The notes: generated from the sequence alone by a model not told the origin. 64,000 bases of DNA from Candidatus Zixiibacteriota bacterium (GCA_016933695.1 JAFGAL010000028.1:1-64000); one strand, 5' to 3'. Shown: positions 1-8,045, counted from the first letter of the stretch. Numbers and translations: made by a program.

Positions 1-1970
1 ATATCATGCCCGCCGAGTACGGTCAGGCGTTTGATCACCGATTCCAATTCACGCACATTGCCCGGCCAGGTGTGTTCGGCGAGCGCCTCACACAGTCTCG
101 TGAATGCCGGGCCGTCCGGATCGACCGAGCCGTTGTCGTTGTCGCGGGCGAAGAAGTGCCGCACCAGCTCCGCGATATCCTCGGGACGGTCTTTGAGCGG
201 GGGAAGGGTGATATCGACGCCGCGCAGGCGGTGATACAGATCGACCCGGAACGATCCCGAGCGCATCCGGGTATCGAGATCGTGATTGGTGGCGGCGATC
301 ACCCGCACCCGCACCGTTTTCCACTCGGTGGTGCCCAGCGCCCGCACGCGTTTGCTTTCCAGCACTTCCAACAGTTTCGCCTGGAAATTTGGCGAGGAGT
401 CCGCGATCTCGTTGAGATAGATCGTGCCGCCGTCGGCGATCGTGAACAATCCCGGCTTGTCATGCTCGGCGCCGGTGAACGCCCCCCTGACATAGCCGAA
501 CAGCTCCGCCTCGGCCATGCTGTCGGGGACGGCGGCGGTATTGACCGCCACGAACGGTCCGTCGCGGTTGGAGACGGCGTGGATGTATTTCGCGAGCTGG
601 TCTTTGCCGCTTCCGGTGGGGCCGGTCAGAAGCACGGTCATATCCGAGCGGGCGATATTCTCGGCGAGCTCGACAATCTTTCTGGAGCGGGGATGCACCG
701 CGATATACACGTCGTTTTTGGCCAGCGATTCCGGCTTGACTGTGGGACGGACGAATTTCGCCAGTCCCTTTTCAACCAGTGCGATATACGGCGCGACATC
801 CTCGGATATGAAATACTCGTGCGCCATATACAGCATGGCGGCGCGTTCACCGTTGGTGTAGACTCCGGAGACTGCCGCGAGATATCGTGTGACCGCGAGT
901 TCGTAGCGCGATCCGATCTGGCTGAAGATATCAATCGCCTCGGCGAATCTGGTGCGTGCGGTTTCGGTGTTCTGTTTGTATACCGCCACCAGCGCGAACA
1001 CGCGTTTGCAGGCGGCGATCTCGGCGCGTTCGTTGATCTTTTCGGCGACAACCATCGCTTCGGACGCGGTCTTTTCGGCGAGAGTGAAGTTTTCCATCCC
1101 GACATAAGCATCGGCCAGCAGGCGTTTACTCTGGGAGATCAGCGCGGATTCCGGCGCGATTTTCAGTGACAGTTCGATACCGGTCTTGAGAGTTGTGATC
1201 GCGTCCTGGTATCGTCCGGCGAGATTATATATCCACCCGAGATATTCGAAATAGATTGCCCGTTCGCGTTTGAATTCCTGCGGGAGGGCGGTACACTTAT
1301 CAATCAGCGTAAGGGCCTCATTAATATTGCCTTGTAAGGCCTTTACAAGTGCGTGAGTGAGATGGAAATTGCTTTTATTATTAGATTCCAAATCATTCCT
1401 TGAAATGTCAATATCATTTAGCTTTTTGAGTGAACTATTCAATGAACCAGTCTTTAGAAAGATTAAAGCCTGATTTCTTGTAATACTGAGTATACGCTTC
1501 TTATTGTTTAATTGTAAATTTATATTTATGCACTTTTGAAGGTTGTCTATAGCGGCGTCAATTGCGCCAGTCATGTATTGAACTTGGGCCAGTCTATTAA
1601 GTACGCGAGATGCTTCCTCCATGCGATTATGCCGCATGTAATTTAGATATGATTCCAATAATGATTCTATTGCCTCAATGTAATTTCCTATTGATGTATA
1701 ATGCCACCCCAATAAAAATTTCGTATGAGCATATTGTTCAATTTGATTGCCGCCTCTGTAATAGTTTAAAGCCTGATATAAGTGTTTTTCAACATTGTTA
1801 TCGCCCATACTCAGTTTTACTTCGGAAATATATATGCAGTATGATGCATTATCAGATAATGATAATTCTTCAGGCGCTATAGCTGATAATAATCTCAATG
1901 CCTTCTTAAAGTGTTTGGCTTCTATCAGTGTCTGTATTGAATTGAATGCCCGTATCTCTATCTTTTTCAT
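1..1970 (-). CDS. TPR-containing sigma-54-dependent transcriptional activator (3' end cut by window)
   Basis: Read on the minus strand from ATG at 1970, the frame stays open to the window edge (656 codons), so the C-terminus with the expected Fis-type HTH is missing. Residues about 1-420 are helical with TPR-like repeats. Residues from about 425 are a sigma-54 AAA+ domain: Walker A GPTGSGKD at about 449-456, the sigma-54 contact loop GAFTGA near residue 495, the AATN segment, and WPGNVREL close to the window end. Family knowledge: such proteins bind upstream DNA and use ATP to open sigma-54 promoters. Inference: the TPR part replaces a receiver and senses a protein or peptide. The start overlaps the preceding small exported gene by 65 bp. 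The first 210 or so codons (1340-1970) are strongly AT-rich while the rest is GC-rich. Confidence 0.9.
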   Translation of the reverse strand, partial: MKKIEIRAFNSIQTLIEAKHFKKALRLLSAIAPEELSLSDNASYCIYISEVKLSMGDNNVEKHLYQALNYYRGGNQIEQYAHTKFLLGWHYTSIGNYIEAIESLLESYLNYMRHNRMEEASRVLNRLAQVQYMTGAIDAAIDNLQKCININLQLNNKKRILSITRNQALIFLKTGSLNSSLKKLNDIDISRNDLESNNKSNFHLTHALVKALQGNINEALTLIDKCTALPQEFKRERAIYFEYLGWIYNLAGRYQDAITTLKTGIELSLKIAPESALISQSKRLLADAYVGMENFTLAEKTASEAMVVAEKINERAEIAACKRVFALVAVYKQNTETARTRFAEAIDIFSQIGSRYELAVTRYLAAVSGVYTNGERAAMLYMAHEYFISEDVAPYIALVEKGLAKFVRPTVKPESLAKNDVYIAVHPRSRKIVELAENIARSDMTVLLTGPTGSGKDQLAKYIHAVSNRDGPFVAVNTAAVPDSMAEAELFGYVRGAFTGAEHDKPGLFTIADGGTIYLNEIADSSPNFQAKLLEVLESKRVRALGTTEWKTVRVRVIAATNHDLDTRMRSGSFRVDLYHRLRGVDITLPPLKDRPEDIAELVRHFFARDNDNGSVDPDGPAFTRLCEALAEHTWPGNVRELESVIKRLTVLGGHD

Positions 1971-2310
1971 GATTCATACCGTTATTATTAATAGATTTCT
2001 TAGGATTATTGGGTGCAAATATACTAATAATATGAAATTTGAGTAATGTCTTTATTATTGATTCATATGTCATTGATTTAATGGGAAATGATTGGGTTTT
2101 TATACTTTCGCTTTTAGCCGATATTAAATAATATAAATCGTCCCACGGGTCTTCATCAGTGTCCATAATTGGTACTGGGTCAGCAGGATGTGGGGTACGA
2201 TATGCCTGGCTTGCAGGCGCGAATATCATTAAGAGCAGGGAACAGGTGACCAGCAGAGCGACGCATTTTCTCAGCCGGATCATTCCCCGCGAAAAGGTTC
2301 TGGGTTTCAT
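1906..2310 (-). CDS. Small exported protein of unknown function upstream of TPR regulator
   Basis: A 134-residue protein with a clear signal peptide: basic start, hydrophobic core VALLVTCSLLLMIFA, then cleavage after about ASQA. The remainder is short, polar, lysine- and serine-rich and matches no family I recognise. The start at 2310 has a good ribosome site (GGAGG 8 bases upstream). Its last 65 bases overlap the start of the TPR sigma-54 activator in another frame, so the two are probably translationally linked. Inference only: the arrangement of an exported small protein with a TPR regulator recalls peptide-sensing pairs, but nothing in the sequence proves that. The 3' half is as AT-rich as the neighbouring regulator N-terminus. 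Confidence 0.6.
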   Translation of the reverse strand: MKPRTFSRGMIRLRKCVALLVTCSLLLMIFAPASQAYRTPHPADPVPIMDTDEDPWDDLYYLISAKSESIKTQSFPIKSMTYESIIKTLLKFHIISIFAPNNPKKSINNNGMNHEKDRDTGIQFNTDTDRSQTL

Positions 2311-2370
2311 TTTGCTTTCCTCCGGGCGTGAAGGATTTAAAAATTTCGTTTTATCTATCTATAACTTCCT

Positions 2371-2499
2371 GTCTCTTGTCTCCGTGTTTTGTCTAAAGCA
2401 CCCCTCGAAAACTTCCTTCGAAAACTCAGGACCTCTGGCGGGGTCTTCGACAGGCTTTCGACCTACTCGTCTCTTGTCTCCATGTTTTGTCGAAAGTAC
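2371..2499. repeat. 31-bp imperfect direct repeat, two copies 98 bp apart
   Basis: Copy one is at 2371-2401 and copy two at 2469-2499. Both begin GTCTCTTGTCTCC and share TGTTTTGTC and AAAG blocks, with 3 mismatches in 31 positions. They lie in the non-coding stretch upstream of the exported protein gene. Possibly part of a dispersed intergenic repeat family. Its role is unknown. Confidence 0.6.
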
Positions 2500-2818
2500 A
2501 CTTTCGATTTACTCGACTTAAGCCACCGGGCGGACTATGGCTGTCGTGCGTGATGATACCCCTTTACTATGTACTCTGTTTGAACGCGGCGAAAACGGAT
2601 GGTACTATCCAACCCGCACCGCAATCGACACCCTCGGATATGAGGACCAGGTTGACTTGTATGCTGACTCGAGGTTGAAACAAAACCCGGGGCGCGTGCG
2701 CTCTCCCGCGCGCAAACATCAGGCTCTGTTTAAAATGACGGCATAGCGGAGCATTTTGTCAAGGACCAAAAATAAAATAATCGGTCTAAATAGACATATT
2801 TAAGGCGAAACGACCCGG

Positions 2819-2841
2819 TTTGTGACACATAGTGGCACAAA
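2819..2841. promoter_or_regulatory. Operator-like inverted repeat
   Basis: Ten-base arms TTTGTGACAC and GTGGCACAAA flank a 3-base centre with one arm mismatch. The shape recalls CRP/FNR-superfamily sites (TGTGA...), but the spacing is not canonical. It lies 106 bases downstream of the lipoprotein stop and about 510 bases upstream of the exported protein gene. It may bind a dimeric regulator. The target gene cannot be told from sequence alone. Confidence 0.4.
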
Positions 2842-2946
2842 CGCAATAATATTTTCAAATCCCTCATCCCCAACCAATTATATCCGGATTGTTTTGTCGA
2901 ATGAAATTTGAAAGCCCTCCTCAAACCTCTTAAAAATCAGCCATTA

Positions 2947-3324
2947 TTATTCCTCGCTCGCGCTTAGGTAAACGTTCACACTGTCGAAAAACATATCCTT
3001 TTCTATAACTAATAATACAGTGTCTTTGGGCAGATAACCTTCTTTTTCGTATGCGAGACTTATTTCAAACTCCTTAGTAAACTTGCCGATACCAACGGCG
3101 CAATAAACTCCCAATGTATCAGTGTATGTATACCGGGAGTCAGTATACCATTGGATGTCAATGGATGCGCTGTCAATCGGCAATCCGGTTTGTTCGGAAA
3201 ACACCTGTCCCCGAATACTGAAAAGAATGGGATCATACAAAGAGGTATCGCATCCGCTGAGTATTGTGGCAAGTATCAAAAAGACAGCAATGATACCGAC
3301 CGTTATTGATTTGTACGTATACAT
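2947..3324 (-). CDS. Lipoprotein with carboxypeptidase-regulatory-like domain
   Basis: A 125-residue protein with a lipoprotein signal (hydrophobic run then LSGC at residues about 22-25). The mature part resembles a single carboxypeptidase-regulatory-like beta-sandwich: an IRGQVFSEQTGLPIDSASIDIQ strand pattern with a later YCAVGIGKFTKEF turn, common in surface proteins of FCB bacteria. Likely anchored on the periplasmic side or outer membrane. It lies just downstream of the terminator that follows the subtilase gene, so it probably has its own promoter. No enzymatic function can be inferred. Confidence 0.75.
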   Translation of the reverse strand: MYTYKSITVGIIAVFLILATILSGCDTSLYDPILFSIRGQVFSEQTGLPIDSASIDIQWYTDSRYTYTDTLGVYCAVGIGKFTKEFEISLAYEKEGYLPKDTVLLVIEKDMFFDSVNVYLSASEE

Positions 3325-3390
3325 AAATCCAATCCCCTTTCCAGTTTGTTACATGTCCAATATAATAGACTCAAGACAATATGTACTTGT

Positions 3391-3429
3391 CCAAAACAAA
3401 ACACCCGGCGGATCATTCAATCCGCCGGG
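3391..3429 (-). terminator. Rho-independent terminator after subtilase gene
   Basis: A 10-bp perfect GC-rich stem (CCCGGCGGAT / ATCCGCCGGG, 6-base loop) at 3404-3429. On the minus strand it is followed by a T-rich tract TGTTTTGTTTTGG. It sits 9 bases past the stop of the dockerin-tailed protease. Confidence 0.85.
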
Positions 3430-3437
3430 CATGAAAA

Positions 3438-5282
3438 TCAGTCGCCGTATTTAAAACAAATCGGAGGAGCATCACCATTGTTGTATAAATATCCAATTAA
3501 AAGCAGTATATCCAACAAATTAACATCGGTGTCGCAATTGGCGTCACCCATAAGAAGATGCGGAACCGGTTCGCCCTGTTGGTATCCGTTGGTATAGATA
3601 TAGTCAATAAGATACCATATATCCAACGGGTCAACAGTGCCGTCATTGTTGGCATCACCTCGGCTAACCGCCAGAAGGGCGCGGAAGGCATTGGCAAGGC
3701 CATACCCGTATGCATCATCCCATCCCGGTGTGTCGTATTGATCCCCGATTCCATCCACCGCCGAACTGTCAATGATATTTTTGAGAGTGTGAAAATCCTT
3801 AATGTCCGGTCTTCGGCTTCGCACCAGCGCCAGAATGCCAGCCACCTGCGGTGCGGCTCCTGAGGTTCCGCCAAAAAAGCACATGTAATCATAACTGGTG
3901 CTGTCGCATTCTCCATACGCGGGATTATATCCAAGCATTCCAACCTGATCGGTGGTGTATATATCACCATACATTAGTGATGCGAATCCGGAAGGGGCAA
4001 CCACGTCAATGCCCGCTCCGGAACTGCTGTATATCCAGTGATCACCATCGTTTTCCACGGCTCCGACCCCGATAGTCGTTTCAAGACTTGCTGGAAATCC
4101 CATTGACTGACCGATACAAAAATACTGACCATAATTCCCGCTGGAAAAGACAATTGGTACACCCATACTGACTGCTTCGTCAATAATGGCCGCTATGTTG
4201 TCTATATAAGTGCCAGGCCTGTATCCCCATGAACAACTGATTACCATTGGGACATATTTGTAAAATCGATAGTATGACAGAGCACGGTTTATGGCTTTTT
4301 CCGGAATAGTGTTATCGGAACTTCCATACTCGTCTGCATCAAATATCTTGATCGGTATCATCTTGCATTGTGGCGCAATACCGGAAACGCCTAATGAATT
4401 ATTCAGTTTGGCGGTAATAATGCCTTGACACGCCACACCATGAGCTGAATTGTTCCCGGGGGACGGATCATAATCATCGTCATAATAATCCCACCCCCTG
4501 TTCCATAATACACGACTGCTGTCCAGATCTTCATGACTCTGTATACAACCGGCATCAATAACGGCGACCACCGCTTGGTTGCTCCCTGTGGTTATATCCC
4601 AGGCTCGTGTTACATCAATGTCTATTTCTTCGTGCTCGTTATTATTCAGGTAATATTGATGAATAAAAAACGAATCATTGGGAGTAAAAGCATGCAGTTG
4701 GGGCACAAACATGGCCGGCTGGGAGTAATTAACCAGTCCTGATTCATAGAATAGATTTGCTATCTCAAGCGTATTTCCCGGTGAATCTTCGGTTAGAACT
4801 ACCCGCCTGCTTCCGGTTATTTCCAGCGGCCCCTCAATTTGTGTTACGTCGTAATAGGAATATATGCTATCTATCGTTTCCTGCGTAACGGCTTCCCGAA
4901 ATGAAACAATGAACAAATCGTTCAGCTTATGGACGGCTCCCTTTTCGCTTACATAAACCGGGAACGCGAATGTCAGTGAAGGATATGATTGCAACGATGA
5001 CAATGTATTCTCAATGGACCATTCAGGATTGACATGATAGATCCAGAAATCTCGATCGTATTTTTCAACATCATGAGATCCATCAAGGCATTCGGTTTCA
5101 ATTGCGAAATTGACTATATTAATGGTGGGTATGCTCGCATCAAACTTGATGCTTACTATGGAATCACATAATACCAACGGCATTTGGCCCAGCCGACAAT
5201 AATAATGTTCGGCCGTAGCAGGTGATGCCAAAATGGCCACTATCATAATGGTCATGATAGTAGTAACGATATGCTTAAACAT
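3438..5282 (-). CDS. Secreted S8 subtilisin-like protease with C-terminal dockerin
   Basis: A 614-residue protein. I chose ATG at 5282 because it gives a signal peptide (MFKHIVTTIM... ending near ATAEH) and has AAGAGG upstream. The catalytic triad is visible as Asp243 in VVAVIDAG, His281 in SAHGVACQG and Ser474 in GGTSGAAPQVAG, with oxyanion Asn383 in SSGN. The His context HGVACQG differs from the usual HGTHVAG but keeps the His. Residues 541-614 form a dockerin type I module with two Ca-binding DANNDGTVDPLD-like loops, which may dock the enzyme to a cohesin or act as a sorting tail. Residues 30-200 look like a propeptide. The gene is 16 bases downstream of the propeller lipoprotein and followed by a terminator. 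Confidence 0.93.
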   Translation of the reverse strand: MFKHIVTTIMTIMIVAILASPATAEHYYCRLGQMPLVLCDSIVSIKFDASIPTINIVNFAIETECLDGSHDVEKYDRDFWIYHVNPEWSIENTLSSLQSYPSLTFAFPVYVSEKGAVHKLNDLFIVSFREAVTQETIDSIYSYYDVTQIEGPLEITGSRRVVLTEDSPGNTLEIANLFYESGLVNYSQPAMFVPQLHAFTPNDSFFIHQYYLNNNEHEEIDIDVTRAWDITTGSNQAVVAVIDAGCIQSHEDLDSSRVLWNRGWDYYDDDYDPSPGNNSAHGVACQGIITAKLNNSLGVSGIAPQCKMIPIKIFDADEYGSSDNTIPEKAINRALSYYRFYKYVPMVISCSWGYRPGTYIDNIAAIIDEAVSMGVPIVFSSGNYGQYFCIGQSMGFPASLETTIGVGAVENDGDHWIYSSSGAGIDVVAPSGFASLMYGDIYTTDQVGMLGYNPAYGECDSTSYDYMCFFGGTSGAAPQVAGILALVRSRRPDIKDFHTLKNIIDSSAVDGIGDQYDTPGWDDAYGYGLANAFRALLAVSRGDANNDGTVDPLDIWYLIDYIYTNGYQQGEPVPHLLMGDANCDTDVNLLDILLLIGYLYNNGDAPPICFKYGD

Positions 5283-5298
5283 TTTTACCTCTTTCTTT

Positions 5299-6396
5299 TT
5301 AACTCTCCGGCACCATTCCCAATACAATATCAGATGTAAAAGCAAGGTAAGGACTGATGCTTTTGATCAATTCATGTGTTCTTGTGTCAATAACGACAAT
5401 GGGAACTCCTCCCCCGGAACTGGAATTCGCCTCGATATATGCCCTTTTTCCGTCAGATGTAAAATAAGTATTGTGGAAAAAGGGTAAAATAACTCTGGCT
5501 GTGTCATAGGGAGGGACCCAGGTTATTGGTTGATGGGTGAATGCATCAATAATCCAGATTGGTCGTGGTGGTATGTACCCAAACATGCCGTGTCCGCCGT
5601 CGGTCATATAGATTTCACGCCCGTTCGGGGTCACCGCAATTGATCCGGAGGCTTCGCTTAGGACAAAACGACTTATGATGGAGTCGAGGGCAAAATCATA
5701 TTGGTAGAAAAACGCCAAACCGGTTTTCATCTTGCTTGTCATGTACAAATCATCAGTCAGCCAGTTATATGCAATAGCGGTGACACTGCCTCTGGTCAGC
5801 GGAAACGCGAGTGAGTCAACAAATGCTTCTGTGTTACAATCATACCAGTATATCACACTTGCCGTATCTGAATCTCTGTGGAATTTAACGAAAAATGTGT
5901 TGGTCACCGTATCCAGGAATGCGGCATAACCGGGGTATGGCATGTGATGTGCGGAGCCCTGGATTACCAATGAGTTCGGATCGATAAAACAGATACTATC
6001 ACTACTCATACAGACACCGTAGTTATCGGTGCCGTCGAAAAAATATTCGCCATAGAGATCATACGATTGCAGATATGAGAGATCAGTGGTGTTGTAGATC
6101 TCCATTCTATGGCCGTTTTCGTGGTCATAGCGCATAACCAGAAGTCTGGTCCCATCCGGTGTGACAAATATTTCGGCACCGTAATAATCAACGCGTATGG
6201 AGTCGATAATGGTATCCGCCGGCACATCCATCGACATAATGAATTGATTCATGGAATCAAATGCATACAGTCGACAGGGTTGCACCGGTGTATCCTCATC
6301 CGTCTGGCAGGTTGGACAGTCATCGCAACAACTTAGGAAATATCCGCCAACCGCAAACATAAGACTGATTACAAAATACAAAAACGACCTGGTCAT
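5299..6396 (-). CDS. Beta-propeller (YVTN-like) lipoprotein
   Basis: A 365-residue protein. ATG at 6396 has an excellent AAAGGAGGG site upstream and leads directly into a signal (MTRSFLYFVISLMFAVGG) and a cysteine-rich lipobox region YFLSCC, followed by CPTC. The mature part has about six repeats ending in patterns like GTRLLVMRYDHENG, GREIYMTDGG and GKRAYIEANSSSG, typical of seven-bladed propeller or YVTN-type proteins. Likely outer-membrane or periplasmic, with a binding rather than catalytic role. It forms a two-gene unit with the downstream subtilase. Confidence 0.75.
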   Translation of the reverse strand: MTRSFLYFVISLMFAVGGYFLSCCDDCPTCQTDEDTPVQPCRLYAFDSMNQFIMSMDVPADTIIDSIRVDYYGAEIFVTPDGTRLLVMRYDHENGHRMEIYNTTDLSYLQSYDLYGEYFFDGTDNYGVCMSSDSICFIDPNSLVIQGSAHHMPYPGYAAFLDTVTNTFFVKFHRDSDTASVIYWYDCNTEAFVDSLAFPLTRGSVTAIAYNWLTDDLYMTSKMKTGLAFFYQYDFALDSIISRFVLSEASGSIAVTPNGREIYMTDGGHGMFGYIPPRPIWIIDAFTHQPITWVPPYDTARVILPFFHNTYFTSDGKRAYIEANSSSGGGVPIVVIDTRTHELIKSISPYLAFTSDIVLGMVPES

Positions 6397-6453
6397 GAGA
6401 TTCCCTCCTTTGATGACACGGCGGACTTTGCCGTAATAGCTGATATACAAAAT

Positions 6454-6504
6454 CTACGTTTCACCGTCGATTATGTCAAACGCTTTGATAGACATCATCG
6501 CCAT
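6454..6504 (-). CDS. Possible 16-residue leader peptide
   Basis: ATG at 6504 is preceded by a near-perfect GGAAAGGAGGGA ribosome site and encodes MAMMSIKAFDIIDGET before a stop, about 57 bases ahead of the propeller lipoprotein start. It could be a leader peptide or a chance ORF. Only the strong ribosome site supports it. Confidence 0.3.
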   Translation of the reverse strand: MAMMSIKAFDIIDGET

Positions 6505-6656
6505 TCCCTCCTTTCCAGTATCGCCGGGCCGGGCGAGCGGCATTGTGATTGCGGATTGGGTGAGCTCCGGCCCGACGATCATCACGACGCGACCTTCCAC
6601 CGTCGTCGCGTCGCCGTTCTTCGGTTGTCAGGTGTTCCTGTCTGGAATCCCTTTTT

Positions 6657-6806
6657 TCAGGGGATGCGCCAATCACTTCTCGCCCCGGTGACATGCACCG
6701 AAATGACGGACGCCCGGGGAAACGTCGGTCCGGTACACGCGGGGCATCTCTCGAAAAGCCCGACGCATCCCCGTATGACCATACGCACCACCTCCTTTGA
6801 TTTCAT
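6657..6806 (-). CDS. Possible 49-residue cysteine-containing small protein
   Basis: A short minus-strand frame starting at 6806, with a second in-frame ATG at 6782 that has AAAGGAGG upstream. It contains CVGLFERCPAC. No family is recognised. It is reported only because the internal ATG has a strong ribosome site like the two genes that follow on this strand. Confidence 0.25.
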   Translation of the reverse strand: MKSKEVVRMVIRGCVGLFERCPACTGPTFPRASVISVHVTGARSDWRIP

Positions 6807-7160
6807 ATCGCCCGGGCCGGAGGCGCCAGGCTATGGCTCTCCTGGACGGCGCCGTCGCCCGACCCGGTCGTTCATTGGACACGCTCAGAAATTACTGTTG
6901 ACCTGCAACACCACACAGGCCGGGACCGATTCGCCTCACCTCAGGACGCACGTCACCCCGGACCGTCACCGGCCTGTATTGGCATTGCATTTGTTGAACC
7001 TGATGTTGCGCGAGTGAGAGATCCCTCTTGCATCAACCTCGCTTTCGCGTAATACAACAATCGTGCCGATTAAGAGAATTTTTTGTGTAATGTTCTAATG
7101 TGTTGATTGATAGTGGATTATGAAGTCGTAAATTATTGAGATTTTGCGTGTGTAAAGCCG
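6807..7160. other. Intergenic, no supported gene
   Basis: I see no convincing gene here. Overlapping GC-rich frames on both strands translate to arginine- and proline-rich sequence without domains. From about 7040 the base composition turns AT-rich up to the palindromes at 7161. Confidence 0.5.
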
Positions 7161-7182
7161 TACTGCGTAAATTTACGCAGTA
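7161..7182. repeat. Perfect 22-bp palindrome
   Basis: Half-site TACTGCGTAAA followed immediately by its exact reverse complement, with no spacer. It shares the TACTGCGTA core with the larger palindrome that begins 7 bases later. Confidence 0.9.
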
Positions 7183-7188
7183 AACGCG

Positions 7189-7216
7189 AAGTACTGCGTA
7201 GTACTACGCAGTACTT
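7189..7216. repeat. Perfect 28-bp palindrome
   Basis: Half-site AAGTACTGCGTAGT followed by its exact reverse complement. With the neighbour at 7161-7182 it makes four copies of a TACTGCGTA half-site in 56 bp, just beyond the peroxiredoxin terminator. It may be a multi-dimer operator or a recombination/replication site. It has no T-tract of its own. Confidence 0.9.
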
Positions 7217-7231
7217 CAAGAATCTACGCAT

Positions 7232-7260
7232 AAAAAAAGGCGCCCGATTACGAGCGCCCG
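7232..7260 (-). terminator. Rho-independent terminator of peroxiredoxin gene
   Basis: On the minus strand, stem GGCGCTCG / CGGGCGCC with loop TAAT is followed by seven T residues. It lies 22 bases past the peroxiredoxin stop codon. Confidence 0.9.
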
Positions 7261-7281
7261 TGAAAGAAAATCTGCGATGTA

Positions 7282-7995
7282 TTATTTGTCCGGTTGCCAG
7301 ACCTTCCAGACTTTTCCGACCAGATCGGGCCCGGGTTTCAGAGTCGGTTTGCCCGGTTCCCATCCGGCGGGGCATGCTTCCGCGCCCTTGGTGGCCCGGA
7401 CATGCTGGAACGCCTTTACCTGACGGATGGTTTCCTCGAATTTGCGTCCCACCGGCGGCGTGAGGACTTCCATGGCCTGCACCACGCCGTCGGGATCGAT
7501 CAAAAACCGCCCGCGGATGTTCACTCCGGCGTTTTCATCATACACGCCGTAGACGCGTCCGAGGTTTCCGGCACCGTCGGCCACCATCGGCCACGGGATA
7601 CCGTTTTTGGTCATCTTGGAAAGCTCTTCCTCTTCCCATATTTTGTGCACGAATTGACTGTCGGTTGAGACCGAGAGGACTTCCACGCCGAGCTTGGTCA
7701 GCTCGTCAATCTTGCCGGCGACCGCCGACAATTCGGTCGGTCAGACAAAGGTGAAATCACCCGGATAGAAGCAAAGTAGTACCCACTTGCCCGCGTAATC
7801 CGACAGCTTGACGCTGATGAATTTTCCCTTATGATATGCGGGCGCCTGAAAATCGGGAGCCTTGCCTCCCACTTGCACCATCGCCATGCTTTTTTCTCCT
7901 GCCGCTGGTTTTTGATCCGCTGTGTTTTTTTGGGGTGGCTTTTCGCCCACCACCGACCCGGTTGGTTTTGCGCAACCAACAGGTTCTTCCGCCAT
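7282..7995 (-). CDS. Selenocysteine-containing 2-Cys peroxiredoxin (AhpC/TSA family), UGA read as Sec
   Basis: Reduces peroxides in the cytoplasm. From ATG at 7995 (GGAGG upstream) the frame runs 237 codons if the TGA at 7741-7743 is read through. That TGA is codon 85 and sits exactly where the peroxidatic cysteine belongs: [17 protein letters not shown], matching the family motif FTFVCPTEL. Both sides are in the same frame and both are good peroxiredoxin sequence: [10 protein letters not shown] before; [21 protein letters not shown] and resolving-type Cys208 in EACPAGW after. A SECIS-like hairpin follows the TGA directly. Sec peroxiredoxins are known in some anaerobes. The first 48 residues ([13 protein letters not shown]...) are an extension rich in Lys, Pro and Gly. 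An internal ATG before [11 protein letters not shown] is an alternative start. Ordinary annotation would split this into two false genes. Confidence 0.9.
7712..7743 (-). promoter_or_regulatory. Sec UGA codon and bacterial SECIS element
   Basis: After the UGA (7743-7741) and a 9-base spacer comes an 8-bp stem UUGUCGGC (7731-7724) / GCCGGCAA (7719-7712) with one G-U pair and the apical loop GGUC. The first loop G lies 18 nt after the UGA, within the usual range for bacterial SECIS elements. A G at the start of the loop followed by U is the feature bound by SelB in the E. coli fdhF element. An alternative fold (GACCG...CGGUC with inner CCGA/UCGG) competes but places the loop too near the UGA. 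Confidence 0.85.
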
Positions 7996-8045
7996 ATACA
8001 CCTCCAGTGTGATCAGGGTTTTGTGATCCCATTGCGGTTTTATAC

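Larger units (their letters stand above)
2311..2946. other. Intergenic region with imperfect repeats and an operator-like dyad
   Basis: About 640 bases without a convincing gene. Short frames on both strands lack recognisable domains or ribosome sites. The stretch holds a 31-bp imperfect direct repeat (2371-2401 and 2469-2499) and a 23-bp inverted repeat at 2819-2841, listed separately. It should contain the promoter for the exported protein and regulator pair at 2310, but no clear -35/-10 pair stands out. Confidence 0.6.

Noticed and set aside
6..1169. Long plus-strand frame of 387 codons
   Set aside because: It is the antisense shadow of the sigma-54 activator. The minus frame has Walker A, GAFTGA and WPGNVREL motifs while this one has no domain.
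2537..2746. 69-residue plus-strand ORF
   Set aside because: No ribosome site or recognised domain. It lies in a repeat-bearing intergenic region.
2819..2841. Sigma-54 promoter at TGGCAC
   Set aside because: The TTGC element at the required distance is missing on both strands. An inverted repeat explains the sequence better.
6556..7017. 153-residue plus-strand ORF
   Set aside because: Arg/Pro/His-rich composition typical of GC-rich non-coding frames, no start signal and no domain.
7161..7216. CRISPR-like repeats
   Set aside because: There are only two palindromes of different length with no regular spacers or cas genes.
7133..7375. Minus-strand frame across the palindromes
   Set aside because: It runs through the peroxiredoxin terminator and two palindromes, and has no domain.
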